From contig NZ_CDCE01000034.1 in assembly GCF_000819805.1 (NCBI RefSeq), positions 186,838 to 250,837 of the forward strand: a stretch of DNA of 64,000 nt, in the 5' to 3' direction. A program made the position numbers and the translations under genes. Under the pieces are notes generated by a model, which did not search any database, was not told where the DNA came from, and saw only the letters and a program-made list of their open reading frames with translations. Positions 53,549 through 62,061 of this stretch are shown here, piece by piece. Origin of the DNA: Aeromonas diversa CDC 2478-85 (lineage in GTDB: Bacteria > Pseudomonadota > Gammaproteobacteria > Enterobacterales > Aeromonadaceae). How positions within the stretch are numbered: the first letter of the stretch is position 1; each line of letters opens with the position of its first letter.

Positions 53549-53577
53549 GGCGGGTCGCCAGAAGCTGACCCGCCCAT
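53549..53577 (-). terminator. Hairpin after etfA
   Basis: GGGCGGGTC pairs with GACCCGCCC around a ten-base loop. The T-run on the minus strand is poor, so termination is uncertain. Confidence 0.45.
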
Positions 53578-53584
53578 GTACGCA

Positions 53585-54505
53585 TCACAACTTGGCGGTG
53601 AGCTCGGGGAGCAGGGTGAAGAGATCCCCCACCAGGCCATAGTCGGCAATCTGGAAGATGGGGGCCTCCGGATCCTTGTTGATGGCGACGATGACCCTGG
53701 ACTCCTTCATACCGGCCAGATGCTGGATGGCACCCGAGATCCCGACCGCAATGTAGAGCTCGGGGGCGACGACCTTGCCGGTCTGGCCCACCTGCAGATC
53801 GTTGCCCACAAAACCGGCATCGACTGCGGCGCGAGATGCCCCCACGGCGGCCCCCAGCTTGTCGGCCAGGGCTTCGATCAGGGCAAACTGCTCACGAGAG
53901 CCCAGCCCCCTCCCGCCCGAGACCACCACCCGGGCGGCGGTGAGCTCGGGGCGCGCCGAGACGCTGGCCTCACGGCCCGTGATGCGGGCTCGCGCCGCGG
54001 CGGGTTCGAGATCCAGGCGCTCAATCGGGGCGGCCGGCTGGCTGCCCATCGGCGCAAAGGCGGTGGGGCGCACCGTCATGAGACGATGGCGTGAGGTCAG
54101 GCGCAGGCGCGCCACTGCATTGCCCGCATAGATGGGTCGCACGAAGGTCTCCCCATCCTCGACACCGGTCACATCGCTCAGCGGCTCGACGCCGAGTCGG
54201 GCGGCGAGCCTTGGGACGAGATCCCGCCCCAGGGTACCGGCGGCCATCAGGCAGATCTCATACTCCGCCACCAAGGGGAGCAAGGCCTTATCGATGCCAA
54301 GCAGGGCGCTCTGGGGCAGCCCGGCGGCCACCTTCACGGCGCTCACCCCGGCCAGTTCGGCCGCGCTCGATGCGGCCTTCTCGGCCCCCTCTCCCAGCAG
54401 CAACAGGTCACAGCTGCCGCCACAGAGCCCGGCGGCGGCCACCAGTCGCGGTACCGAGGGAGCGAGACGCCCCTGATCCTGTTCGCCAATAATCAGTACC
54501 TTCAT
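53585..54505 (-). CDS. etfA: Electron transfer flavoprotein, alpha subunit
   Basis: A 306-residue FAD-binding subunit. The C-terminal domain has [26 protein letters not shown] and [23 protein letters not shown] (FAD-site motifs), ending [20 protein letters not shown]. The heterodimer accepts electrons from acyl-CoA and other dehydrogenases. Start [12 protein letters not shown] overlaps the etfB stop (ATGA-type overlap), implying coupled translation. Gene order etfB-etfA, divergent from etfD. Confidence 0.95.
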   Translation of the reverse strand: MKVLIIGEQDQGRLAPSVPRLVAAAGLCGGSCDLLLLGEGAEKAASSAAELAGVSAVKVAAGLPQSALLGIDKALLPLVAEYEICLMAAGTLGRDLVPRLAARLGVEPLSDVTGVEDGETFVRPIYAGNAVARLRLTSRHRLMTVRPTAFAPMGSQPAAPIERLDLEPAAARARITGREASVSARPELTAARVVVSGGRGLGSREQFALIEALADKLGAAVGASRAAVDAGFVGNDLQVGQTGKVVAPELYIAVGISGAIQHLAGMKESRVIVAINKDPEAPIFQIADYGLVGDLFTLLPELTAKL

Positions 54506-55254
54506 GGGATCACCTTGGCCTCTTGTTTGAGTTTGATCAGCAGCTCATCGACCGAGCCGACCAGGGTTCCGCCGCTGCGCTGAGGCGGCGGGGTCACGCC
54601 GAGGGGAACGATGGCGCTTTCACCGCTCACTCCCAGGGCCGACCATGGCTGGCTCTCGAGGGGCTTGCGCTTGGCCTTCATGATGTTGGGCAGTGAGGCA
54701 AAACGCGGCTCGTTGAGGCGCAGATCCACGCTCACCACGGCAGGCAGGCCCAGGGTCACCGTCTCGAGACCACCGTCTACCTCACGGGTGACCATCAGCT
54801 CCCCCCCCTCGGGTTTGAGGGCTGAGGCATAGAGCGCCACCGGCCACTCCAGCAGGGTGCCCAGCATGGCCGGCACCTGACCGTTGTCGCTGTCGATAGA
54901 CTGCTTGCCGAGCAGCACCAGATCCGGCTGCTCGGCCTCACACACCTTAGCCAGAGCGCGTGCCACCGCCAGCGGTTGCCGTCGCTCGTCGGTGACATAG
55001 TGCAGTGCCCGATCGGCCCCCAGCGCCAGCGCATGGCGCAACTGCTCGGCCGCCGTCTCCGGCCCCAGGGTCACCACCACCACTTCCTGGGCGATGCCCT
55101 GCTCACGCAGGCGCACCGCCTCTTCCACGGCGATCTCACAGAAGGGGTTGATCCCCATTTTAACGTTGGCAAGGTCCACGTCGGAGCCATCCCCCTTGAC
55201 GCGCACCTTCACGTTGTAATCGATGACCCGCTTGATTGGGACCAGCAGCTTCAT
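54502..55254 (-). CDS. etfB: Electron transfer flavoprotein, beta subunit
   Basis: A 250-residue AMP-binding subunit starting MKLLVPIKRVIDYNVKVRVK. The motif CEIAVEEAVRLREQGIAQEVVVVTLG and the later LVLLGKQSIDSDNGQVPAMLGTLL are typical EtfB. The signature near the C-terminus VSVDLRLNEPRFASLPNIMKAKRKPLE is the recognition loop that docks on partner dehydrogenases. The frame extends 106 codons upstream across the promoter, which is rejected; ATG at 55254 has AAGGAGT seven bases before it. Confidence 0.95.
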   Translation of the reverse strand: MKLLVPIKRVIDYNVKVRVKGDGSDVDLANVKMGINPFCEIAVEEAVRLREQGIAQEVVVVTLGPETAAEQLRHALALGADRALHYVTDERRQPLAVARALAKVCEAEQPDLVLLGKQSIDSDNGQVPAMLGTLLEWPVALYASALKPEGGELMVTREVDGGLETVTLGLPAVVSVDLRLNEPRFASLPNIMKAKRKPLESQPWSALGVSGESAIVPLGVTPPPQRSGGTLVGSVDELLIKLKQEAKVIP

Positions 55255-55348
55255 GATCACTCCTTGATAGAGAGAAACACAGGTCGACTCACCCCAGCGG
55301 CAACTGCCCCGACCAGCATGAGAGACTCGACCAACTTTTGAATTCAGG

Positions 55349-55364
55349 TTTACGTTTACGTAAA
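55349..55364. promoter_or_regulatory. LiuR-like palindrome between etfB and etfD
   Basis: TTTACGTTTACGTAAA is a perfect 7-2-7 inverted repeat. As I recall, LiuR (a MerR-family regulator of branched-chain amino acid and fatty acid degradation in proteobacteria) binds TTTACGT-N2-ACGTAAA-type sites, and etf genes are in such regulons. It is 95 bases from etfB and 42 from etfD, so it could control both. Confidence 0.6.
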
Positions 55365-55405
55365 CTTCACTTACTAACCTATGACAACTCGGGAGCAGGG
55401 GCAAG

Positions 55406-57028
55406 ATGGAACGCGACGTAATGGAATTCGATGTGGTAGTGGTCGGAGCAGGCCCAGCTGGCCTTGCGGCCGCCATCGCCCTCAAACAGCAGGCCCCCGA
55501 CTGCTCGGTCTGCCTGCTGGAGAAGGGCTCTGAGGTGGGGGCCCATCTGCTCTCGGGCGCCCTGCTCGACACCCGGGCCCTGCGTGAGCTCTTCCCCGAA
55601 CGCTGGCAGGAGGCGCCACTCGGTGTGGCGGTGAGCGACGATCAGGTGCATCTGCTGCAAAGCGACAAACGAAGCCTGCGACTGCCCCACTGGGCCGTCC
55701 CCCCCTCCATGCACAATGAAGATGCCCGCATCATCAGCCTGGGCAACCTCTGCCGCTGGCTCGCCAAAGAGGCCGAGTCGCTCGGGGTCGAGATCTATCC
55801 CGGCTTCGCCGCGAGCGATCTCATCATCGAGGAGGGGGTGGTCAAGGGGGTAGTGACCGGGGATCTGGGACTCGACAAGGAGGGCCATCCCAAGGCAGAT
55901 CATGTGCCCGGAATGGCCCTGCTCGGCCGCTACACCCTGCTGGCCGAGGGCGCGCGTGGCCATCTGGGCAAACGCCTCATCGAGCAATTTTCCCTGAACG
56001 AGGGGCGCCAGGCCCAGCACTATGCCATCGGCTTCAAGGAGCTGTGGCAGCTTCCTGCCGGGCGCACCAGTCCAGGTACCGTGCTGCACGGCAGCGGTTG
56101 GCCACTGGGCCAAGAGAGCCACGGTGGCTTCTTCCTCTATCACCAGGAGGGGGATCAGGTGGCGGTCGGCCTCATCGTCGATCTCAACTACCAGAATCCC
56201 TGGCTCAGCCCCTTCGACGAGTTCCAGCGCTTCAAGCACCATCCACTCATCGCCTCCGTGCTGGAGGGGGGAGAGCGCGTCAGCTATGGGGCTCGGGCCA
56301 TCACCAAGGGGGGATGGAACGCCCTGCCCCGCATGCACGTGCCCGGTGCCTTGCTGCTGGGATGCGATGCCGGCACCCTCGACTTCTCGCGCATCAAGGG
56401 GATCCACACCGCCATGAAGTCGGGGATGCTGGCGGCCGAGGCACTGAGCGGCGCCCTGGACTCTCGCGGGGAGGATCTCGCTCACTACGATCGGCTCCTC
56501 GCCCAAAGCTGGCTCGGCCAATCCCTGCGCCGCAGCCGCCACTTCGGCGCCGCGCTGCACCGTTTCGGCCCCTGGCTCGGAGGGGCATTCAACTGGCTGG
56601 AGCAGCGCTTCTTCCCCAAGGGGCTGCCCCTGCACCTTCGCGACGGCGAACCCGACTATCGCCGCCTCAAGCATCAGGATCGCTGCCGGCCCATCGTCTA
56701 TCCCAAGCCGGACGGCAAACTCAGCTTCGATCGCCCCTCCTCTGTCTATCTGGCCAACACCAGCCACGATGAGGATCAGCCCTGCCATCTCAAGCTGGCC
56801 GATCCCTCTATTCCGCTCAGGGTCAATCTGGCCAATTGGGCCGAGCCGGCTCAGCGTTACTGCCCCGCCGGGGTGTTCGAGGTGGTGGAGCAATCGGGCG
56901 AACCCGCGTTTCAGATCAATGCGGCCAACTGCATTCACTGCAAGACCTGCGATATCAAGGATCCCAGTCAGAACATCAGCTGGACGCCGCCGCAGGGGGG
57001 GTCGGGACCCAACTACCCCAACATGTGA
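55406..57028 (+). CDS. etfD: Electron transfer flavoprotein:ubiquinone oxidoreductase
   Basis: A 540-residue membrane-associated enzyme that passes electrons from EtfBA to ubiquinone. The FAD motif FDVVVVGAGPAGLAAAIAL is at residues 8-26, with GSEVGAHLLSGALLD following. The C-terminal ferredoxin-like domain carries the [4Fe-4S] ligands (RYCPAGVFE and CIHCKTCDIKDPSQN) and the ending GGSGPNYPNM. The start MERDVMEFDVVV has an upstream GGGCAAG; an internal ATG (MEFDVVV) is also possible. Divergent from etfBA, sharing a promoter region. No acyl-CoA dehydrogenase gene is in the window. Confidence 0.95.
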   Translation: MERDVMEFDVVVVGAGPAGLAAAIALKQQAPDCSVCLLEKGSEVGAHLLSGALLDTRALRELFPERWQEAPLGVAVSDDQVHLLQSDKRSLRLPHWAVPPSMHNEDARIISLGNLCRWLAKEAESLGVEIYPGFAASDLIIEEGVVKGVVTGDLGLDKEGHPKADHVPGMALLGRYTLLAEGARGHLGKRLIEQFSLNEGRQAQHYAIGFKELWQLPAGRTSPGTVLHGSGWPLGQESHGGFFLYHQEGDQVAVGLIVDLNYQNPWLSPFDEFQRFKHHPLIASVLEGGERVSYGARAITKGGWNALPRMHVPGALLLGCDAGTLDFSRIKGIHTAMKSGMLAAEALSGALDSRGEDLAHYDRLLAQSWLGQSLRRSRHFGAALHRFGPWLGGAFNWLEQRFFPKGLPLHLRDGEPDYRRLKHQDRCRPIVYPKPDGKLSFDRPSSVYLANTSHDEDQPCHLKLADPSIPLRVNLANWAEPAQRYCPAGVFEVVEQSGEPAFQINAANCIHCKTCDIKDPSQNISWTPPQGGSGPNYPNM

Positions 57029-57229
57029 TCGGACCTCACGCCTTTTCTGGCAAAGTCGTTGAATATTCGCTGAATAGCCCCTGACAAGCGCGGCGTACCT
57101 CTGTATAGTTCGCCGCAGTCAGGTTTTCTTTCGGCCTATGCGTCTTCTTGCATTCTCCTGTCGTCCCTCCGGGCGCGCATAAACCTGAGTGACCATCCCT
57201 GCAAACCCAACCGCATCAAGGGGGACCAG

Positions 57230-58177
57230 ATGATTACCGCCTACATCCTCAACAACCAGGTACTCGACATCCACAACCTCGGGCCGCAGGACATACTGCC
57301 CGACAACACCATCTGGCTGGATGTCTATAAACCCGATGAAGAGGAGCGGGAGTGGTTGACCGGGCTCTTCCTCGAAGAGGTCCCCGACAAGGAGGAGCTC
57401 GATGACATAGAGGCATCGGCTCGCTTCTACTGGGACACCGACGGTCTGCACATTCACTCGCTCTTCCCCCAACGCATCGGCCGTGACACCAAGGGGGTGC
57501 ACGTCTCCTTTACCTTGCGTAACAACCTGCTCATCAGCATTCGTGAAGATGACATCGGGCTGGTACGCCTGCTGCGCCACTATATGCGTCAGGAGCGCCT
57601 CGAGGTGGAGAATGCCCTCGACGTGCTGCTGGAGGTGCAAAACCTCAAGGTCGAATATCTTTCAGATCTGATTGAAGATGGCTACAAGACGTTGGAAGGG
57701 ACCGCCGATCAGGTGTTCGAAGCCGATCAGCTCACCCCCATCCTCAAAGAGTTGATCGCTCAGGAAGAGACCAACGGCCAGATCCGTCTCTCCCTGCACG
57801 ATACCCGCCGGGCCCTGCGTTTCTTGAAACGCAGCATGCGTCAAACCATGAGCGGCGAGCAGCACAAGTGGATCGACGAGATGCTCCACGACGTCGAGTC
57901 CCTGCTGCCCCACACCCAGTTCCTGTTTGACAAGATCAACTTCCAGCTGGAGGCCGCCATGGGGGTCACCAATCTGGAGCAGAACAAGGTGATCAAGATC
58001 TTCTCGGTGGCAGCCGTGGTCTTCCTGCCCCCCACCCTGATCGCCAGCATCTACGGGATGAACTTCGCCCATATGCCTGAGCTGGCCATGGGGTATGGCT
58101 ACCCCATGTCGATCGGCCTGATGCTGATGTCGGCCTTTGGTACCTACTTCTTCTTCAAACGCAAAGGGTGGCTCTAA
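57230..58177 (+). CDS. corA: Magnesium/cobalt transporter CorA
   Basis: A 315-residue pentameric channel subunit (E. coli 316). A large cytoplasmic N-terminal domain is followed by two C-terminal transmembrane helices. The signature YGMNFAHMPEL contains the GMN selectivity motif and the periplasmic MPEL loop. The C-terminus ends in basic residues (FFKRKGWL). CorA imports Mg2+ and Co2+. About 200 bases separate it from etfD. The leader contains the region 57120-57229, which may hold regulatory RNA structure, but I see no known Mg element. Confidence 0.96.
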   Translation: MITAYILNNQVLDIHNLGPQDILPDNTIWLDVYKPDEEEREWLTGLFLEEVPDKEELDDIEASARFYWDTDGLHIHSLFPQRIGRDTKGVHVSFTLRNNLLISIREDDIGLVRLLRHYMRQERLEVENALDVLLEVQNLKVEYLSDLIEDGYKTLEGTADQVFEADQLTPILKELIAQEETNGQIRLSLHDTRRALRFLKRSMRQTMSGEQHKWIDEMLHDVESLLPHTQFLFDKINFQLEAAMGVTNLEQNKVIKIFSVAAVVFLPPTLIASIYGMNFAHMPELAMGYGYPMSIGLMLMSAFGTYFFFKRKGWL

Positions 58178-58196
58178 CGCCACCCTCTGTTTTTCT
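58165..58196 (+). terminator. Terminator overlapping the corA stop codon
   Basis: AGGGTGGC at 58165-58172 pairs with GCCACCCT at 58179-58186; the loop contains the corA TAA stop. GTTTTTCT follows. The last corA codons are therefore part of the terminator stem. Confidence 0.85.
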
Positions 58197-58202
58197 CGCC
58201 CC

Positions 58203-58904
58203 TCACTGACCGAGATAGTGCTCCTGCAGTCGATAGTAACCACCGCCGGCTCTCAGGCGCTGCAGCCCTTCATTGAATGAGTCTCTGTCTCCCCTGCCTC
58301 TGAACAGGAGCCGTAAGTGCAGGGTGGGAAAGAGAAAGTGCACCGCCACGTCCTCTCCCACCACCCCTTTTCGCTGCAGATAGCGCAGGATATTGATATC
58401 GACCACCACCACATCGAGCCGCCCCTTCTCCAGCATGCGCAGGCTCTCCTCCAACCGCCCCCGCTCCTGATAGCTGGCCATCTTGTTAACGGCAGCGGCA
58501 AACGGCTCTCCGAGCAGACTTCGGGCATGCTGGAAGGCATGCACCCGCATCCCCGCCAACTTATCCAGGCTCCCCAGCGCTATGGCCCGCGACTTGAGGG
58601 TCACGGCCACATTTTCGTATGTGATGTGCGGGAGTGAGTAGAAACCGGGCAGATTGCGCTCCGTCGTGACATAGGCGTCAACCCTGCCCGCCAGATAGAG
58701 ACGCTCGGCACGGCCATAGGGGACAAACATGGGCTTCAGCTCGTGCGAGCCCTCCAGTGCCGCCTTCAGGATATCGAGCTCTAGGCCCGAGGGGGTCTCA
58801 CCGTCGATAAAGAAGGGGGGCATGGACTCCCCGACGGCGATCACCAGAGGATTGGCCTGCGCCAGCCCGCCGAGCAACAACAAGATCCCCACCAGATGCC
58901 TCAT
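58203..58904 (-). CDS. Periplasmic solute-binding protein, SBP family 3
   Basis: A 233-residue protein with a signal peptide ([17 protein letters not shown]). The mature part starts NPLVIAVGESMPPFFIDGE followed by PSGLELDILKAAL, the usual start of family 3 binding proteins, with a second lobe ending GGGYYRLQEHYLGQ. No permease or ATPase gene is adjacent, so it may be a solitary ligand sensor or signalling partner rather than a transporter part. Its start codon overlaps the DUF1232 stop (58901-58904), placing it in the uvrB-DUF1232 unit. A related partial gene begins at 63652. Confidence 0.85.
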   Translation of the reverse strand: MRHLVGILLLLGGLAQANPLVIAVGESMPPFFIDGETPSGLELDILKAALEGSHELKPMFVPYGRAERLYLAGRVDAYVTTERNLPGFYSLPHITYENVAVTLKSRAIALGSLDKLAGMRVHAFQHARSLLGEPFAAAVNKMASYQERGRLEESLRMLEKGRLDVVVVDINILRYLQRKGVVGEDVAVHFLFPTLHLRLLFRGRGDRDSFNEGLQRLRAGGGYYRLQEHYLGQ

Positions 58905-59143
58905 TCACGCTCCCCGACCGTCGCACTCACCTCGGGCGGTAGCAGGCGCTCCCAACCCCAGATAAACAGCAATAACAGTGACATATCGTCTACCCACCCC
59001 AGCACGGGGATGACGTCAGGCAACAGATCCCAGGGCGAGAGCAGATACAAGACCAACAACACCGCCAGCCCCTTGCACCAGAGCGGGGTGGCCGGGTGGC
59101 GCCAGCTGCGCCACAACCGGCGAAAGAGGGTTAACCGCCTCAC
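58901..59143 (-). CDS. DUF1232 (YkvA-like) small membrane protein
   Basis: An 80-residue protein with the DUF1232 core [23 protein letters not shown] seen here as [20 protein letters not shown], flanked by hydrophobic helices. The family is widespread and of unknown function. The start is a GTG at 59143 that overlaps the uvrB stop codon (GTGA), and its end overlaps the next gene start by four bases. Translational coupling to uvrB is therefore likely. The N-terminus is strongly basic ([15 protein letters not shown]). Confidence 0.85.
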   Translation of the reverse strand: MRRLTLFRRLWRSWRHPATPLWCKGLAVLLVLYLLSPWDLLPDVIPVLGWVDDMSLLLLFIWGWERLLPPEVSATVGERE

Positions 59144-61140
59144 TCGATCAGCTCCGCGCGCAGGCGCGCCACCTGATCGCGCAGGGCCGCCGCCTGCTCG
59201 AACTCGAGGTTCCTGGCGTGCTCGAACATCTGCTCCTCGAGGCGCTTGATCTCGCGGGCCAGCTCGGCGGCGCTGCGCCGCTCGTGGCGGGGTGGCTCGT
59301 CGCGCCCCTTGCGCCCGTGACTGCGGCCACTCCCCTCGCCGCCCGTGTCCATCATGTCGACGATCTTCTTGTTGAGCCCCTTGGGCACTATGCCGTGCTG
59401 GACGTTGTAGTCGTGCTGCAGGGCGCGCCGTCGCTCGGTCTCCTCGATGGCCACCCGCATCGACTCGGTAATGGTGTCGCCATAGAGGATTACCTTGCCG
59501 TTCACGTTGCGCGCCGCCCGACCTATGGTCTGAATGAGGGAGCGAGTGGAGCGCAGGAAGCCCTCCTTGTCCGCATCGAGGATCGCCACCAGAGAGACCT
59601 CCGGCATGTCGAGCCCCTCGCGCAGCAGGTTGATCCCGACCACCACGTCGAACTTGCCCAGGCGCAGGTCGCGGATGATCTCGACCCGCTCCACCGTGTC
59701 GATGTCCGAGTGCAGATAACGCACCTTGACGTCGTGATCGGCCAGGTACTCGGTCAAGTCCTCGGCCATCTTCTTGGTCAATGTGGTGACCAGCACCCGC
59801 TCGTCCACCGCCACCCGCTTGCGAATTTCCGACAGCAGGTCGTCCACCTGGGTGCCGACCGGACGTACCTCGAGCTCGGGGTCGAGCAGGCCGGTGGGGC
59901 GCACCACCTGCTGCACCACCTCGCCGGCGGATTTGTTGAGCTCATAAGCACCCGGGGTCGCCGAGACGAACACCGTCTGCGGCATCAGGGCCTCGAACTC
60001 GTCGAACTTGAGGGGGCGGTTATCCAGGGCCGAGGGTAGGCGGAAGCCGTACTCCACCAGGGTCTCCTTGCGCGAGCGGTCCCCCTTGTACATGGCCCCG
60101 ATCTGGGGCACGGTGACGTGGGACTCGTCGATGATGAGCAGGCCATCCCCCGGCAGGTAGTCAAACAGGGTCGGCGGCGGTTCGCCGGGGGCACGGCCCG
60201 ACAGGTACCGGCTGTAGTTCTCAATCCCCGAGCAGTAGCCGAGCTCCTGCATCATCTCGATGTCGAACTGGGTGCGCTGGCTGATGCGCTGCTCCTCGAG
60301 CAGCTTGTTCATGGAGAGCAACGTGGTCTTGCGCTCGCGCAGCTCCTCCTTGATCTTGTCGATGGCCCCGAGGATGGTCTCACGCGGGGTGGCGTAGTGG
60401 GTCTTGGGATAGACGGTCCAGCGTGCCACCGTCTGCTCGACGGCGCCGGTCAGGGGATCAAACAGGCTGATGCGCTCTATCTCGTCATCAAACAGCTCGA
60501 CCCGCACTGCCTGCTTGTCCGACTCGGCCGGGAAGATGTCGATAACCTCGCCGCGCACCCGGAAGGTGCCACGGGCGAAGGCCATCTCGTTGCGGGTGTA
60601 TTGCAGCTCGGCGAGCCGGCGCAGCATGTCGCGCTGGTTGATGGTATCGCCCACCCGCAGGTGCAGCATCATCTGCAGGTAGGCCTGGGGATCCCCCAGG
60701 CCATAGATGGCCGACACCGAGGCGACGATCACCACGTCGCGCCGCTCCAGCAGCGCCTTGGTGGCCGACAGGCGCATCTGCTCGATATGATCGTTGATGC
60801 TGGCGTCTTTCTCGATGAAGGTGTCGGTCGAGGGGACGTAGGCCTCAGGCTGGTAGTAGTCGTAGTAGGAGACGAAGTACTCCACCGCGTTGTCCGGGAA
60901 AAACTCCTTCATCTCCCCATAGAGCTGGGCCGCCAGAGTCTTGTTGGGGGCCAGGATCATGGTGGGGCGCCCGAGGGTCGCAATCACGTTGGCCATGGTG
61001 AAGGTCTTGCCCGACCCGGTCACCCCGAGCAGGGTCTGATGGGCCAGGCCGCTCTCTATCCCGTCGAGCAGGCGTGCGATGGCGCCCGGCTGATCGCCGG
61101 AGGGCTGGAACTGGCTGGATAGGGAGAAGGTCTTGCTCAT
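59140..61140 (-). CDS. uvrB: UvrABC excinuclease subunit B
   Basis: A 666-residue helicase-like subunit of nucleotide excision repair. Walker [17 protein letters not shown], the beta-hairpin region [46 protein letters not shown] (Walker B area), and helicase motif [11 protein letters not shown] are present. The C-terminal UvrC-binding UVR domain (residues 627-662) ends the protein. It lies on the minus strand, divergent from tRNA-Asn. The frame extends ten codons upstream; [18 protein letters not shown] is the family start with GGAG before it. I see no SOS (LexA) box in the 154 bases upstream. Confidence 0.97.
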   Translation of the reverse strand: MSKTFSLSSQFQPSGDQPGAIARLLDGIESGLAHQTLLGVTGSGKTFTMANVIATLGRPTMILAPNKTLAAQLYGEMKEFFPDNAVEYFVSYYDYYQPEAYVPSTDTFIEKDASINDHIEQMRLSATKALLERRDVVIVASVSAIYGLGDPQAYLQMMLHLRVGDTINQRDMLRRLAELQYTRNEMAFARGTFRVRGEVIDIFPAESDKQAVRVELFDDEIERISLFDPLTGAVEQTVARWTVYPKTHYATPRETILGAIDKIKEELRERKTTLLSMNKLLEEQRISQRTQFDIEMMQELGYCSGIENYSRYLSGRAPGEPPPTLFDYLPGDGLLIIDESHVTVPQIGAMYKGDRSRKETLVEYGFRLPSALDNRPLKFDEFEALMPQTVFVSATPGAYELNKSAGEVVQQVVRPTGLLDPELEVRPVGTQVDDLLSEIRKRVAVDERVLVTTLTKKMAEDLTEYLADHDVKVRYLHSDIDTVERVEIIRDLRLGKFDVVVGINLLREGLDMPEVSLVAILDADKEGFLRSTRSLIQTIGRAARNVNGKVILYGDTITESMRVAIEETERRRALQHDYNVQHGIVPKGLNKKIVDMMDTGGEGSGRSHGRKGRDEPPRHERRSAAELAREIKRLEEQMFEHARNLEFEQAAALRDQVARLRAELIE

Positions 61141-61246
61141 GGGATCTCCGGAGTCACGATACAGGGGCACAGTCTACCGCCATCCGCCATCACTGCCTAT
61201 GGGCTCAAGGCCCGCTCCCCCTGTACGTATGTGAGCGGCAAGAGGC

Positions 61247-61275
61247 TTGACCCATATCGGGGTTTTCTGTAGTAT
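61247..61275 (+). promoter_or_regulatory. Promoter of tRNA-Asn
   Basis: TTGACC at 61247-61252 and TAGTAT at 61270-61275 have a 17-base spacer. A GC-rich discriminator (GCGTCTCCC) follows, as expected for stringently controlled stable-RNA promoters. Confidence 0.8.
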
Positions 61276-61294
61276 GCGTCTCCCTGCTATCTAT

Positions 61295-61370
61295 TCCCCC
61301 GTAGTTCAGTCGGTAGAACGGCGGACTGTTAATCCGTATGTCACTGGTTCGAGTCCAGTCGGGGGAGCCA
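61295..61370 (+). tRNA. tRNA-Asn (GUU anticodon)
   Basis: A 76-base cloverleaf. The acceptor stem TCCCCCG pairs with CGGGGGA, the anticodon loop is CTGTTAA (anticodon GTT), the T loop is GGTTCGAGTCC, and GCCA is encoded at the 3' end. The base before CCA is the discriminator G. A promoter precedes it at the right distance. Confidence 0.97.
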
Positions 61371-61524
61371 CCTTATATCGCCATTTTGGTGCAACTTATC
61401 CCCTTAGATGCAGCCCCCTCCCCGAAGTAATGCACATGTGCACAGCCGTAGCACAGCCCCGGTTTTTTGCCCCTTGACGCCCCCTGCAGCATTTTCCTCT
61501 GATACATATAACTTATTGTTTTTT

Positions 61525-61553
61525 ATGACAAGTTTTTCACTTCGTCATTTTTT
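61525..61553 (+). terminator. Terminator-like hairpin downstream of tRNA-Asn
   Basis: ATGACAAGT pairs with ACTTcGTCAT (one bulged C) around a TTTTC loop, followed by TTTTT. It could end the tRNA-Asn transcript about 155 bases past the mature tRNA. Confidence 0.5.
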
Positions 61554-61618
61554 GAACAGGGCTTGAACGCCAGTATTCATGCGGGGTTGAGCACCGTTTT
61601 CAATTTTCATAAACAGGG

Positions 61619-61641
61619 TTATCCACAGTTTCTGTGGGTAA
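61619..61641. promoter_or_regulatory. Head-to-head DnaA boxes upstream of uvrB
   Basis: TTATCCACA at 61619-61627 is a perfect DnaA box. TGTGGGTAA at 61633-61641 is the complement of TTACCCACA, one mismatch from the consensus, facing it across five bases. As I recall, the E. coli DnaA-reactivating sequence DARS1 also lies near uvrB. Confidence 0.6.
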
Positions 61642-62008
61642 CTTACGCCAACCCAGCGCCCATGCGGGTTACCGCCCTGCCCTCCAATAAATCATCGTTT
61701 GAAGCCGAAAAAACGATTTTCTTCCAAACCGGATCCGGCGTGACCCGCATCACAGAATCGATCGAGGGCCGGCCAGGTCAGAGATGAATGAAAATGTGCA
61801 ATAAACGTACGTTTTAAGCTCGCGCGCCAGGTCAGCATTTTCCTCCGCCAACCCGCCTATTTCGCAATAGTGACAGCATAAAATAAAACTCACTTATGCC
61901 CCCACCAGCATGGAGGCACCGACTCGACCTTATCGTGCCATTACCGCCCGAGACAGGATAAAACTCCAGAGTGCGGCACCGGGGCAAGAGTGAGGCGCCA
62001 CCGAGCAA

Positions 62009-62038
62009 CAAAAAAGGCCACACCCGGGTGTGGCCTTT
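62009..62038 (-). terminator. Rho-independent terminator of the second rhlE-type gene
   Basis: A perfect palindrome AAAGGCCACACCC with its complement; on the minus strand it is followed by a T-run. Confidence 0.9.
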
Positions 62039-62061
62039 CTCATTGTGAATACGGACCTGGC

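Larger units (their letters stand above)
61371..62008. other. Gene-free region between tRNA-Asn and the rhlE-type gene
   Basis: About 640 bases without a convincing gene; the short frames 61563-61787 (plus) and 61832-62023 (minus) have no ribosome-binding site or recognisable content. It contains a terminator-like hairpin (61525-61553), two DnaA boxes facing each other (61619-61641), a weaker DnaA-like site (61428-61436), a 12-base palindrome AAACGTACGTTT (61803-61814) and a repeated GCCAGGTCAG (61772-61781 and 61826-61835). Confidence 0.6.

Noticed and set aside
57030..57229. Mg2+ riboswitch upstream of corA
   Set aside because: The leader shows no motif of the known Mg2+-sensing RNAs; no structure strong enough to report.
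61221..61240. Possible LexA box upstream of uvrB (CTGTACGTATGT...)
   Set aside because: The left CTGT is present but the right half does not read ACAG at the needed distance.
61563..61787. 74-codon open frame downstream of tRNA-Asn
   Set aside because: No ribosome-binding site, no recognisable content, and it crosses the DnaA-box cluster.
61371..62008. Replication origin
   Set aside because: Only two good DnaA boxes and no dnaA, mnmG or other origin neighbours; a regulatory DnaA-binding locus is more likely.
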